A stretch of DNA of 64,000 nucleotides, taken from contig NZ_JAHKRM010000005.1 in the NCBI RefSeq assembly GCF_019396345.1, positions 1 to 64,000 on the forward strand. The letters are read 5' to 3'. A model generated the notes under the pieces. That model was given only the letters and a program-made list of their open reading frames with translations, was not told the origin of the DNA and made no database searches. The translations under genes were made by a program, and so were the position numbers. Source of the DNA: Nonomuraea guangzhouensis (GTDB lineage: Bacteria; Actinomycetota; Actinomycetes; Streptosporangiales; Streptosporangiaceae). This document shows, one piece after another, positions 8,671 to 17,416 of the stretch (its first letter is position 1; each line of letters starts with the position of its first letter).

Positions 8671-11394
8671 TCAGACGGCTTCCGCGGCGAGGGAACCTCT
8701 GAGCGCCACGGCCTCGCTCAGGTAGTCGCGGGCCAGTTCGGCCCGGCCCGCCGAGCGGTGCAACTCGCCGAGGAGTTCGGCCGAGGACGCCTGCCCGCTG
8801 CGGTCGCCGAGCTGCTTGAAGACCGCCCGCGAGCGTTCCAGGCCCGTGGAGGCGGGGACGAGATCGCCGCGCGCGGCCTGGAGCCCAGCCAGCCGCTGCA
8901 GAGCGTAGGCGCCGCAGTGCGGGTCGCCCAGGCTTTCGAAGATCTCCAGCGCGTGCTCGACATGGTGGCCGCCGAGCTGGATGGACACGCAGCCCTCGCG
9001 GTGGACGTCGCCGAGCTCCTGGGCCAGCCGCAGCGCCTGCCCCAGCCAGCGCCCCGCCTGGACGGGGTCGCCGGACTTCAGCCAGACCCTGCCGATGGCC
9101 TGCCGGGTGAACGCCTCGCCGCTGAGATCGCCCGTCGAGCCGAACATCGCCAGGGCGCGCCGGAAATGCGACAGCGCGACGGGGTGCCGGCCGCGGAACT
9201 GCGCGACGGCGCCGAGCCCGCAGATGGAGGTGGCCTCCGCCCTGGTGTCGCCGAACTCGCGGAAGGCCGTGCGGGCGCGGGCGAACATCTCCTCCGACTC
9301 GGCGTAGCGGTCCTGGTAGAGGCAGACCTGCGCCAGGCCGCGCAGCATGGCGGCCTCCCCGTACGTGTCGCCCGCGGCCCTGGCGGCCGCCAGCGCGGTG
9401 CGGTGGGTGCGCTGCCAGGTGGCCAATTGGCAGCGAAGGTCGAGGTAGGGGACCATCGCGGCGGCCAATCCCCACGCCTGCTCGGCCATGCCGGTCGCCG
9501 CGGCCAGGCTCACGGCGTCCTCCAGCGCCCCGTGTTCGACCTCGAACCAGGCCACCGGGTCGGCGGTGAGCCGGTCGAGGGTGCCGCGCGGCAGCAGCCA
9601 GCGTTCCGCGGCGGCCGAGCTGAGGGTGAACACCGTGGTGGGCAGTTTGGCGGTGGCCAGCTCGGTCGTCGCGGTCCATCCGGCGACCACCCTGGCGAGC
9701 GCGGCGGGATCGGGTTCCTGTTCGAGCGCGTGACAGCGGACCAGGTCGGGCAGCTGGTAGCGCGGCTGGCCGAGCCGGTCGGTGCCGACCAGCCGTAACA
9801 GGTCGGCGTCCAGCAGGGCGTCGGTGACATCGTCCGCGCGGTGCCTGTCGAGCACGGCGTCGACCACCCAGCCGGGCATCGGCGCGCCGCTCAGCCGGCC
9901 GAGGGTGTGCAGGGCGCGGGCGGCCTCGCCCGGCAGGCCCCGGTAGCTGTGGTCGAGGCCCGTACGCACGTCGAGGTCGCCGACGCGCAGCTCCCCGATC
10001 CTGCGGTGCTCGTCCATGAGCCGATTCTGGAACGCCGCCAGCGGCCAGCCGGGCCGCGCCGCCAGCCGGGCCCCCGCGATCCGTACGGCCAGCGGCACGA
10101 ACCCGCACGCCCGCACGATCGCCGCGGCCGCCTCCGGCTCCTGTGCCGTCCTGGCCTCGCCGACGATCCCGCGCAGCAGGTCCTCGGCCTCGTACGTCGA
10201 CAGCGGCTTCAGATGGATCTGGAGCGCGCCGGGCAGCGAGGTGAGCTTCGTCCTGCTGGTCACGATCACCGCCGGCCCGCGGCCCGGAAGCAGGGGCCGT
10301 ACCTGCGCGGCGTCCATGGCGTCGTCGAGCACCACGAGCATCGGGCGCTCGGCCAGGATCGAGCGGTACAGAGCCGAGCGTTCGGCGGGGGAGGAGGGGA
10401 TCGAGGTCGCGCCCATCGCCCTGAGCGCCTGGGCGAGCAGATCGGCCGGGTCGTTGGCGGCCAGGCTGAGGAACAGCTGCCCGGCGGGGAACCTGTCGGT
10501 GAGGGCGTAGGCGTTGTGCACGGCCAGCGCGCTCTTGCCCGAGCCCGGCGGACCCGAGATCACCGCGAGGGAGAACGGGCCCGCGAGCGCCACCGACTCG
10601 TTGACGCGGCCCACGAAGTCGGGCACGTCAGGGGGAAGCTGCCTGGGGACGGGCACGACCGCCTCGGTCACCCCGACCGCGCCCGTGACCACGACGGGCG
10701 GCGGGCCGCCGTCCAGCACCTTGGCCTGCGCCTCGCGCAGCCCCGCTCCCGGCTCCACGCCCAGTTCGGTGACCAGTTGCCGCCTGATCGTGGTGTAGCA
10801 GGCCAGCGCCTCGGCCTGCCGGCCGCTCCAGTGCAGGGCGAGCATGAGCTGCCCCCACAGGTCCTCGCGGAAGGGATGCTCCGCGCACAGGGGGCGCAGC
10901 AGGGCGACGGCCTCGCCGTACGCTCCCTGTTCGAGGCGGGCGGCGATCAGCTCGCGGGCGGCGGCCAGCCGTACCTCGTGAAGGAGGGCGAGCCTGCGCG
11001 TCCACAGCGGATGCTCCGGCAGGTCGGCCAGCGGCGCGCCACGCCACAGCGCGAGCGCGGCGGCCAGCGAGCCGGGGTCGCGGCGCGCCACCAGATGCTC
11101 GAACCGCAGCAGATCGAGGTCCTGGAGGGCGACCTCGATCAGGTAGCCGGCGCCCTCGGCGCGGATGCGCGCGCCGAGAGACGAGCGCAGGGAACTGGCG
11201 TAGGTGCGGAGGTTCGCCTGCGCCGAGCGGGGCGGGCGTTCCCACAGCACTTCGGCCAGCAGATCCGCGCTGACGAGGTGGTTGGCGTCGAGAAGCAGCG
11301 AGGCCAGCAGCATGCGCGGCTTCCTGCCGGAGATGCGCACGGGCCGCCCTCCGGCCAGCGCCTCCAGCGGGCCGAACACCTGGAAGGACACCAT
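8671..11394 (-). CDS. SARP/AfsR-type regulator with NB-ARC and TPR domains
   Basis: A 907-aa transcription factor. Residues 1-95 form an OmpR-like winged helix (FQVFGPLEALAGGRPVRISG), 96-245 the bacterial transcriptional activator domain, followed by an NB-ARC ATPase with P-loop GPPGSGKSALAVH and a C-terminal TPR array. This is the AfsR/DnrI-like layout that activates secondary-metabolite genes. The start at 11394 is preferred over in-frame upstream codons because AGAAGG precedes it and it begins exactly at the conserved SARP domain. It is divergent from a secreted M23 peptidase, with an 11-bp-period direct repeat between them. No biosynthetic cluster is in the window. Confidence 0.9.
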   Translation of the reverse strand: MVSFQVFGPLEALAGGRPVRISGRKPRMLLASLLLDANHLVSADLLAEVLWERPPRSAQANLRTYASSLRSSLGARIRAEGAGYLIEVALQDLDLLRFEHLVARRDPGSLAAALALWRGAPLADLPEHPLWTRRLALLHEVRLAAARELIAARLEQGAYGEAVALLRPLCAEHPFREDLWGQLMLALHWSGRQAEALACYTTIRRQLVTELGVEPGAGLREAQAKVLDGGPPPVVVTGAVGVTEAVVPVPRQLPPDVPDFVGRVNESVALAGPFSLAVISGPPGSGKSALAVHNAYALTDRFPAGQLFLSLAANDPADLLAQALRAMGATSIPSSPAERSALYRSILAERPMLVVLDDAMDAAQVRPLLPGRGPAVIVTSRTKLTSLPGALQIHLKPLSTYEAEDLLRGIVGEARTAQEPEAAAAIVRACGFVPLAVRIAGARLAARPGWPLAAFQNRLMDEHRRIGELRVGDLDVRTGLDHSYRGLPGEAARALHTLGRLSGAPMPGWVVDAVLDRHRADDVTDALLDADLLRLVGTDRLGQPRYQLPDLVRCHALEQEPDPAALARVVAGWTATTELATAKLPTTVFTLSSAAAERWLLPRGTLDRLTADPVAWFEVEHGALEDAVSLAAATGMAEQAWGLAAAMVPYLDLRCQLATWQRTHRTALAAARAAGDTYGEAAMLRGLAQVCLYQDRYAESEEMFARARTAFREFGDTRAEATSICGLGAVAQFRGRHPVALSHFRRALAMFGSTGDLSGEAFTRQAIGRVWLKSGDPVQAGRWLGQALRLAQELGDVHREGCVSIQLGGHHVEHALEIFESLGDPHCGAYALQRLAGLQAARGDLVPASTGLERSRAVFKQLGDRSGQASSAELLGELHRSAGRAELARDYLSEAVALRGSLAAEAV

Positions 11395-11404
11395 GGCAGC
11401 CTTC

Positions 11405-11421
11405 TGTACGTTTTTTGTACG
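11405..11421. promoter_or_regulatory. Candidate SARP box (direct repeat, 11-bp period)
   Basis: TGTACG occurs at 11405-11410 and again at 11416-11421, exactly 11 bp apart. SARP proteins bind direct repeats spaced one helical turn apart. The site lies between the SARP gene start and the divergent M23 gene, 11 bp before the former and 55 bp before the latter. Confidence 0.45.
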
Positions 11422-11475
11422 GATCATTCCCAATCTGGGCCCTAACAAGACACATTCGGTGCAGAAGGGGTCCCA

Positions 11476-12393
11476 GTGAAATTCGGAGCAGTCGCGGTCG
11501 CGGCCTTAGCCCTGTTCTTCAGCGTCGCCGCCGCCGACCCGGGCGACGAGGGCGGCGACCCGCCCAACCAGGTGACGGCGGACGTGAGCGTCATGGCCAC
11601 CAACTTCCAGCTGCCCTTCCCCTGCGGGCAGTCCTGGACCGGCAACTCCAGCGCGAGCAGCGCCCACGTGTCGTGGGAGATCGACTTCAACAGGGGCAGC
11701 ACGGCCGACGCCGACCTCGGCGACCCCGTGGTGGCCGCCGCGGCGGGCACGGTCGTGATCTCCTCCCACCAGGGCTCCACCAACGGCTACGGCAACCTCG
11801 TCAAGATCGACCACGGTGGCGGCTGGGCGACCTACTACGCGCACCTGAACGTCCGCTCGGTCAGCGTGGGCGACACCGTCGCCCAGGGACAGAAGATCGG
11901 CACCGTCGGCAACACCAGCAAGCCCGGCAACAACATCTCCCCCCACCTCCACTACGAGGTACGGCTCGGCAGCGACTATCCGTCCAACATCCAGAAGGCC
12001 GTCTTCAACGGGACGACCTACGGCTACCCCATCCAGACGCTGACCTCCAAGAACTGCGGCAACACCACCAACCCGTACACCCCGCAGGAAGTGTGCGGCG
12101 ACGGCTACAGCGTGATCGACTCGGCGGCCCTCGGCACCGCGGGCAAGGTCTACCTGCTCTACAACAGCTCCACCGGCTACAACTGCGTCACCACGCTGAA
12201 GAGCACCTCCCTGGGCACCGCCACGGCGACGACCGCCTACCTGGAGGTGCAGGGAAGCAGCAGGGTCACCGATTCAGGCAACTTCTCCTACTACGCCGGG
12301 CCGGTACGGGCCTCGGCGGCGGACAAGTGTGTGAAGTGGGGCGGTAAGGCAGGCTCCTCCACCTACGACAGCATCTTCGAACATTGCACCTGA
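11476..12393 (+). CDS. Secreted M23 metallopeptidase with C-terminal SapA-like domain
   Basis: A 305-aa exported zinc peptidase with a short signal peptide (residues 1-20). The lysostaphin-type domain shows AHVSWEIDF (His and Asp zinc ligands), PVVAAAAGTVV, the GYGNLVKIDHG strand and the HLHYEV (HxH) motif; it should cleave peptide cross-links or glycine-rich peptides. Residues about 205-305 form a separate Cys-containing beta domain that resembles spore-associated SapA-type proteins (from memory). The GTG start has AGAAGGGG upstream. A strong terminator follows. It may be controlled by the divergent SARP regulator. Confidence 0.85.
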   Translation: MKFGAVAVAALALFFSVAAADPGDEGGDPPNQVTADVSVMATNFQLPFPCGQSWTGNSSASSAHVSWEIDFNRGSTADADLGDPVVAAAAGTVVISSHQGSTNGYGNLVKIDHGGGWATYYAHLNVRSVSVGDTVAQGQKIGTVGNTSKPGNNISPHLHYEVRLGSDYPSNIQKAVFNGTTYGYPIQTLTSKNCGNTTNPYTPQEVCGDGYSVIDSAALGTAGKVYLLYNSSTGYNCVTTLKSTSLGTATATTAYLEVQGSSRVTDSGNFSYYAGPVRASAADKCVKWGGKAGSSTYDSIFEHCT

Positions 12394-12405
12394 TCGATCG
12401 AGCTC

Positions 12406-12443
12406 CGGACAGGGCCTCCACGGCGCGGTGGCGGCCCTGTCCG
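12406..12443 (+). terminator. Strong hairpin terminator after M23 gene
   Basis: CGGACAGGGCC (12406-12416) pairs with GGCCCTGTCCG (12433-12443), and CCAC/GTGG extend the stem inward. It starts 13 nt after the M23 stop. No U-tract, as is usual in actinomycetes. Confidence 0.75.
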
Positions 12444-12462
12444 CGTGAGTTACGTTCAGTCC

Positions 12463-12756
12463 ATGTCGCTGGCCGAACACGCCCGGGTCCTGCAAGCCGA
12501 GGCGAACGACGTCTGGAAGGTCGACATGACGTTCTGGCTGCACGTCGTCGAGCGGCCGCACGTCCCCGACGCGCTGCGGCTGCGTGCGGCGACCGATGGC
12601 CAGCGCCTGACGATCCTGCGCCTGAAGCACGAGTGCCCGCACTACCCCGACACGATCGGTGGTGCGGACATCTGCACCGCGGTGCTGGAACGCGGCGTAC
12701 GGACGGTCGAGGAGCTGCTGGAGGGATCGTCGTTTTGTCGGTGCCGTCGTTCATGA
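12463..12756 (+). CDS. Small hypothetical protein
   Basis: A 97-aa protein if translation begins at ATG 12463 (GTG 12445 is in frame). I do not recognise it. The visible sequence is mixed alpha/beta with HECPHYPDTIGGADICTAV in the middle and no hydrophobic helix. No clear ribosome site is visible. A 43-nt stretch inside it (12556-12598, encoding PHVPDALRLRAATD) is repeated with two mismatches at 52331-52373 in a decayed region, so it belongs to a small family in this genome. It ends 7 nt before the next gene and may be co-transcribed with it. Confidence 0.5.
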   Translation: MSLAEHARVLQAEANDVWKVDMTFWLHVVERPHVPDALRLRAATDGQRLTILRLKHECPHYPDTIGGADICTAVLERGVRTVEELLEGSSFCRCRRS

Positions 12757-12763
12757 TGCTCGC

Positions 12764-13234
12764 ATGACGTCGTGGAAAGAGTTCGAGCTCCAGGCTCCCG
12801 GGCTGGCGGCGGTCGCCCGGGAGGTGATGGAGCGGCACAAGCACAAGGTGCTGGCCACGCTCCGTAAAGACGGCTCGCCGCGGGTGAGCGGCACCGAGTC
12901 GCGTTTTGACGGCGGTGAGCTGTGGATGGGGTCCATGCCCGGCGCCGTCAAGGCGCTCGACCTGCGGCGGGATCCGCGCATGGCGATCCACGTCACCTCA
13001 CCCGACCCCGATGAGGCCGATCCGTCGTCATGGGCCGGCGACGTGAAGCTGGCCGGGCGGGCGGTCGAGATCACCGATCCGAAGGTGCTGGCCGAGGCGG
13101 GCCTGCCCGGCACCGATTCACACCTGTTCAGGATCGAGCTGTCCGAAGTGGTGTGGACCCGGGTCGAGGGGGACGAGCTGGTCATCGACACCTGGCACGA
13201 GGGCGCGGAGGTCCGGCACATCCGCCGTAAGTAA
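12764..13234 (+). CDS. Pyridoxamine 5'-phosphate oxidase-family (split-barrel) protein
   Basis: A 156-aa FMN/F420-binding split-barrel protein: KHKVLATLRKDGSPRVSGTE forms the first strands, MGSMPGAVKALDLRRDPRMAIHV the cofactor-facing loop, and WTRVEGDELVIDTW the C-terminal strands. Proteins of this group reduce or bind flavin-type cofactors; many actinobacterial members use F420. ATG 12764 was chosen at the start of the conserved domain; upstream sequence in frame overlaps the hypothetical gene. The stop codon overlaps the start of the convergent-junction element. Confidence 0.85.
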   Translation: MTSWKEFELQAPGLAAVAREVMERHKHKVLATLRKDGSPRVSGTESRFDGGELWMGSMPGAVKALDLRRDPRMAIHVTSPDPDEADPSSWAGDVKLAGRAVEITDPKVLAEAGLPGTDSHLFRIELSEVVWTRVEGDELVIDTWHEGAEVRHIRRK

Positions 13235-13256
13235 TCTACATAGTAAAGGCGCTCGG
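13234..13256 (+). repeat. Convergent-junction element, copy 2
   Basis: ATCTACATAGTAAAGG followed by CGCTCGG. It begins at the last base of the TAA stop of the split-barrel gene and lies 6 nt before the 3' end of the minus-strand SDR gene. It differs from copies 1 and 3 at two positions in the three-base centre (ATA for TTT), leaving the TAC/GTA dyad intact. Confidence 0.6.
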
Positions 13257-13261
13257 CTGGC

Positions 13262-14023
13262 TCAATGCACGAAAAAACCACCATCGACGAACAGCATCTG
13301 TCCGGTGACAAACGCGGAGGCGTCACCGGCCAGAAACACCGCGGCACCGGCGAAGTCGGCCGGCACGCCGTTACGGCCGACCATGTGCCGGGCCGCGAGC
13401 GCCTCGACCCGGCCGGGGATGGCCTGGGCCGGCTCGGTCAGTGGCGTCAGCACAAAGCCGGGGATGATCGTGTTGACGCATACGCCCTGGGGTGACCAGG
13501 CTTCGGCCTGTGACCGGGTGAGTCCGGCGATGCCTGCTTTGGCCGCGCCATACGCACCGCTGTTGCCGAACGCGCTGACGGTCTGCTGGGAGCCCACGTT
13601 GATGATCCGTCCCCACCCGCGTTCGGCCATGCGCGGGCCGAAGTGCTGGCCGAACAGGTAGGGGGCGGTCAGGTTGACGGCGATGGTCTGCTCGTAGTCG
13701 TCGTCGGTGAGCTCGGCCATGGGCTTGCGGATGTTGTTGGCGGCGTCGTTGACCAGGATGTCGATCCGGCCGGCGGTGGCGCAGACCCGTTCCACGGCGG
13801 CGCGGTCACCGAGGTCGGCGCTGATGCGGGAGGCCGTCACGCCGTGCTGCTCCAGCCGCTGTACGGCCTTGTCGAGCTCGGCCTCCCGGCGAGCCACGAT
13901 CACGACCTCGGCGCCGGCCCGGCCGATCGCTTCGGCCATGGCGTAACCGATGCCGGAACTTCCGCCTGTCACCAGGGCTCGCCGGCCGGCCAGGGAGAAG
14001 AGATCACGAAGGTAGTCAGACAC
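13262..14023 (-). CDS. Short-chain dehydrogenase/reductase
   Basis: A 253-aa classical SDR with the nucleotide-binding TGGSSGIG (about 19-26), an NDAAN motif in place of the usual NNAG, catalytic Ser in NVGSQQTVSAFG and YGAAK (Tyr-x-x-x-Lys). It ends in DGGFFVH, typical of gluconate-5-dehydrogenase-like members. The start is GTG at 14023. It is divergent from a truncated AhpD-like gene. Substrate unknown. Confidence 0.88.
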   Translation of the reverse strand: MSDYLRDLFSLAGRRALVTGGSSGIGYAMAEAIGRAGAEVVIVARREAELDKAVQRLEQHGVTASRISADLGDRAAVERVCATAGRIDILVNDAANNIRKPMAELTDDDYEQTIAVNLTAPYLFGQHFGPRMAERGWGRIINVGSQQTVSAFGNSGAYGAAKAGIAGLTRSQAEAWSPQGVCVNTIIPGFVLTPLTEPAQAIPGRVEALAARHMVGRNGVPADFAGAAVFLAGDASAFVTGQMLFVDGGFFVH

Positions 14024-14068
14024 GAACGGTCAAATTAGCATCCCGGGCGAGGCCACTCGCGGCGGGGC

Positions 14069-14437
14069 TTGGCGGCAGGTCTTGACCCGCTCCTGGTCGA
14101 GCTGGTGAAGATCCGCACGTCGCAGATCAACGGCTGCGCGTTCTGTCTGCGTATGCACACCCGTGACGCGCTCAAGAAGGGCGAGAGTACAGACCGCCTC
14201 GCGGTGCTGCCCGCGTGGGCGGAGACCGGCTACTTCTCCGAGAGCGAGCGCGCGGCCCTGCGCTTGGCTGAGGCGATCGCGCGGGTGTCGGACGGTCATG
14301 TGAGCGATGCGGACTACGCGGCGGCCGCCGCGGTGCTCTCCGAGGAGCAGGTCTCGGCGGTCGCCTGGCTGTCGACGATGATGAACGCCTTCAACCGCGT
14401 GGCGATCACGAGCCGATACACCGTCGCCGACTACTGA
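14069..14437 (+). pseudogene. AhpD/carboxymuconolactone decarboxylase-like gene, 5'-truncated
   Basis: The frame encodes 122 residues from a possible TTG, including the peroxidatic motif CAFC and the following MHTRDALKKG helix of the AhpD-like fold, through to ITSRYTVADY at the normal C-terminus. Family members usually carry another 30-40 residues before the LLVELVKIRTSQINGCAFC segment; here an in-frame stop lies at 14036-14038 and no ATG or GTG is available. The copy therefore seems to have lost its start. It could still be translated from the TTG as a shortened protein. Confidence 0.65.
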
Positions 14438-14487
14438 GCCATCATGATCCGAGTACGGTTTGCCGGTGGCTTGCTGACTACCGGCGC

Positions 14488-15114
14488 TCAGCTTCCTCGA
14501 AGGCCGAACCTCTTGTTGGCTGAGGGCAGCCGTCCCGTGGCCTCCAGGACGTAGGTGGGCAGATCCAGCGGGGACGGTCGCGCCGTACCGAAAAGGCCGT
14601 CGAGCGTCTCGCCCGCGAGCTCCAGTGCCTCCGGCGCGGGCGGACGGTCTGTCTGGAGGTCGAGGTGGTGGATGGCGGCCTCGGTGGCCAGGGTGGCCAG
14701 GAAGTCGGGGACGGCGAGCACGTGGCCTTGGGTCGCGACGAACCCGGCGGGGTCGGCGGCCAGCGCCGCCCGCACCGCCGCGGGAGCGGTGTCCTGCCAG
14801 ACCCGCACGAGGCCGGAGGGCCGCGCGAAGGCGGACGCGGATCTGCGTACCCACCAGGCGTGGCCGTCCTCGCCGTCCTCGCCCGGCTTGACGGGGGCCC
14901 AATAGGTCACGTAGTCGACGTCGGGCGGTCCGTCCGCGGGGGTGGCCAGGGCGACGAGTGCGCGCTGGGCGTCGCAGAGCATGTGGAAGAGCAGGTCGAC
15001 GGCGGCCCATCCGGCGCACCTGGTGGGCTGGAGCAGGTCGATCTCGTTCACCGCCGCTGTGAGCTCCCGGTAGGAGGCGGCGAAGGCGGTGCGGGCGCGT
15101 TCGATGTCCATCAT
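14488..15114 (-). CDS. Mycothiol-dependent maleylpyruvate isomerase/DinB-type protein
   Basis: A 208-aa helical-bundle protein. The N-terminus MMDIERARTAFAASYRELTAAV with RCAGWAAVDLLFHMLCDAQ matches the MDMPI N-terminal (DinB-like) domain, with a potential metal His in LFHML and a later EAAIHHLDLQ pair. Such proteins act as mycothiol-dependent metalloenzymes in actinobacteria. Two adjacent ATG codons (15114 and 15111) are possible starts; the frame is open further upstream but lies inside the preceding gene, whose stop is 8 nt away. Probably co-transcribed with the hydrolase. Confidence 0.78.
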   Translation of the reverse strand: MMDIERARTAFAASYRELTAAVNEIDLLQPTRCAGWAAVDLLFHMLCDAQRALVALATPADGPPDVDYVTYWAPVKPGEDGEDGHAWWVRRSASAFARPSGLVRVWQDTAPAAVRAALAADPAGFVATQGHVLAVPDFLATLATEAAIHHLDLQTDRPPAPEALELAGETLDGLFGTARPSPLDLPTYVLEATGRLPSANKRFGLRGS

Positions 15115-15122
15115 GCGGTGCC

Positions 15123-15938
15123 TCAGCGGACGGTGAGCCAGGCGCGGACTTCGTCCATGAGCGGGACGGGCGCGTCGTGGTGGACCAGGTGACCGGCGGC
15201 GTCGATCAGCGAGAGTTCGGCGGCGGGGATCAGGCTCTGCAGGCGTCGGGCGATATCGGTGGGGATCCACTCGTCGCGAGAGCCCCACAGGATCCTTACG
15301 GGGATACTGATGCGGCCCAGTTGCGCTTCGTTCTCTTGGAGGAAGCGCTCGTCATAGTGGGCGATCTGCCGGTAGAAGGCGGGCTGGCCGTCCTCTCCCG
15401 TCCACGGCCGCACGAGGGCGTCGAGATCGTCGTCGCGGAGGCCGCGGTGGCTCGCGCCCTGAATGTAGGCACGCACGATGGCGGTGTGGATGTAGGCCGG
15501 CAGCCGCGCCAGGACGTCAGGATGGTCTTGCACGAACGTGAAGAAGGGCGAGCCGCTGGGCGGGATGGCCACGACGTCGACGAGCATGAGCGAGGCGTAG
15601 TCGACACCCAGGGTCAGGTGCGTGCGCAGGGACACGGCGCCGCCGAAGTCGTGGGCGATCACGTGTGGCCGGTCCAACCCCCAGTGCGTGAGCAGCGCCG
15701 CGAACGCATCGGCCTGCGCGCCGAAATCCACCGGATGCTCGGCATGCTTGGAGGAACGGCCATATCCGGGCATGTCCCACAGGTAGACGGTGAAGTCGCG
15801 GCTCAAGGCCTGCGCGAACGGCTGCCACAACACCGACGAGAACGGCGTGCCATGACAGAACACCACGGCCGGACCCGCGCCCGCCCGTCCCCAGGCAATC
15901 CGCCTTCCGCTCCACTCGAATCGCTCCGTCAGCTCCAT
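15123..15938 (-). CDS. Alpha/beta hydrolase (Asp-nucleophile type)
   Basis: A 271-aa enzyme: CHGTPFSS oxyanion loop, MPGYGRSSK, nucleophile elbow IAHDFGGAV with Asp as in haloalkane dehalogenases and epoxide hydrolases, the acid in LWGSRDEWIP, and the His in DAAGHLVHHDAP. The start at 15938 (MELTERFEWSG) has AAGG just upstream; in-frame ATG codons at 15950 and 15998 are alternatives. It precedes the DinB-type gene by 8 nt. Confidence 0.85.
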   Translation of the reverse strand: MELTERFEWSGRRIAWGRAGAGPAVVFCHGTPFSSVLWQPFAQALSRDFTVYLWDMPGYGRSSKHAEHPVDFGAQADAFAALLTHWGLDRPHVIAHDFGGAVSLRTHLTLGVDYASLMLVDVVAIPPSGSPFFTFVQDHPDVLARLPAYIHTAIVRAYIQGASHRGLRDDDLDALVRPWTGEDGQPAFYRQIAHYDERFLQENEAQLGRISIPVRILWGSRDEWIPTDIARRLQSLIPAAELSLIDAAGHLVHHDAPVPLMDEVRAWLTVR

Positions 15939-16008
15939 GCCTTGCCACATTAGTAAGTCGTGCTCAGTTTCCCGGCGGCAGGTCTCAGGCCCAGCCATGC
16001 CAGGGGAT

Positions 16009-16083
16009 GGCCTCGCTCATCTCCAGCAGCGGGAGGTCGCCATGCTCGCGGCCAAGGGGCTGACCAGCAAGCGGCGTGCCGGG
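16009..16083 (+). pseudogene. Possible LuxR-type HTH remnant
   Basis: The plus strand encodes LQQREVAMLAAKGLTSKRR, which resembles the start of a LuxR C-terminal HTH (usual form LTxREREVAxLAAxGLTSxEIA) and then degenerates. No open gene surrounds it. It lies between two convergent minus-strand genes and may be the scar of a lost regulator. Confidence 0.3.
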
Positions 16084-16084
16084 T

Positions 16085-17293
16085 TCATGCCGCAGGGAGC
16101 GGGTCCTGGCCGAGGAAGCGGTGGCCGTTGTCGGCGGACGCGCGTACCGCGGCGAACCCGTAGTCGAGCATGGCCGTCTCGTAGTCACGCACCGCCGCCA
16201 CGAGCGGGCGTCCGTGTGCCGCCTTGTTCAGCGCGTCCGCCAAGGTCGCCGCGTCACGCAGCGCGGTGTTGGCGCCCACCCCGCCCGCCGGGCTCATCGC
16301 GTGGACAGCGTCACCCAGCAGGGTGACGGCGGTGGTGGGCCATGCCTCGATGGGGACGCTGGTACGCAGTACGGCGGGGAAGATACTGGCCGCATCCCAC
16401 TCCCGCACGATGCGCTGGACGCGGGGATGCCAGCCGTCGATCAGGTCCAGCACCATCGCGCGGAGCTCGGCGCCGCTCATCCGGTGGAGTTCGTCGTCGG
16501 TGCGGGGCAGGTGCTCGCCGCGGAGTCCGAAGCTGCAGGTCATGTAGTCCTGAACGGCGTGGAGCCGGACGGCGGGGGCGTGCCGCAGGACGGCCTGCTG
16601 GATCGGCTCGGGGAACTCCACCGGCGCCACCCCGATGAAGGCGTCGCGGGGGCCGACGATCGCGGTGAAGACGTTGAACATGTCGTCGCCGAACAGCGCC
16701 CGGGTCCGGTCATCGAGCGGGATCTTGCCGTAGAGCTGGCGCAGGCCGGTGTCGACGACCCGGGCGTGGGGGAGGAGCTGACGGCGGATGACGGAGTTCA
16801 CGCCGTCGGCGGCCACGAGCACGTCGCCGGTGGCGGTGCTGCCGTCGGCGAAGTGGGCGGTGACGCGGCTGTTCGCGGTGGCGTTCTCGGCGCGGCCGGT
16901 TGGGGCGGTCGCGAAGCCGGTGCAGGTCTTGCCGAAGGTGACGACGTCTTCCAGACCGGACAGCAGGATCTGGCGCAGGGTCAGCCGGTCGGCCGCCAGG
17001 GGTGCGGGTCCGGGCTCGGCTTCGGCCGTCCATCCCGGGACGAGCTGCTCGTCGAGGAAGACCGAGCGGGGGCCGGGCGTCCCGGCGGTGGCCAGGAACA
17101 GCTGCCACAGCCGTGGTGGCAGGGCGTGTTCGAGGGCGCGTCGGCCATCGGCGTTGATGTGGAGGCGGTAGCCCTGTGCGCGGAAGATCGGGGTCGGGTC
17201 CTGCTCGTGTACGGAGACGCTGATGCCGTCCTGGCGCAGCCGCTGGGCCAGGCACAGGCCGCCGAGACCCGCGCCGATGACGATCACATGCAT
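16085..17293 (-). CDS. FAD-dependent monooxygenase (PHBH type)
   Basis: A 402-aa class A flavoprotein monooxygenase. The Rossmann motif GAGLGG is at about 8-13, an ADGVNSVIR segment follows the NADPH/FAD contact region, and GDAVHAMSPAGGVGANTALRDA is the second FAD-binding motif. Such enzymes hydroxylate aromatics or polyketides. Start ATG 17293. An Lrp-type regulator is encoded upstream on the same strand, 123 nt away, and may control it. Confidence 0.88.
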   Translation of the reverse strand: MHVIVIGAGLGGLCLAQRLRQDGISVSVHEQDPTPIFRAQGYRLHINADGRRALEHALPPRLWQLFLATAGTPGPRSVFLDEQLVPGWTAEAEPGPAPLAADRLTLRQILLSGLEDVVTFGKTCTGFATAPTGRAENATANSRVTAHFADGSTATGDVLVAADGVNSVIRRQLLPHARVVDTGLRQLYGKIPLDDRTRALFGDDMFNVFTAIVGPRDAFIGVAPVEFPEPIQQAVLRHAPAVRLHAVQDYMTCSFGLRGEHLPRTDDELHRMSGAELRAMVLDLIDGWHPRVQRIVREWDAASIFPAVLRTSVPIEAWPTTAVTLLGDAVHAMSPAGGVGANTALRDAATLADALNKAAHGRPLVAAVRDYETAMLDYGFAAVRASADNGHRFLGQDPLPAA

Positions 17294-17416
17294 GGTGGTG
17301 GATCCCTTCTGGTCGTCGGCAACTGTCGGTGCTTGACGGGGTGAAGGCGAGCCAGGAGCGGCGATGTGGCGATTTCCGGCACGAGGGGTGGTAGTGGAGG
17401 CGGAATCCGACGGCTG

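Noticed and set aside
9841..11445. A 534-codon plus-strand open frame opposite the SARP gene
   Set aside because: Antisense shadow of the SARP gene; no recognisable domain or start signal.
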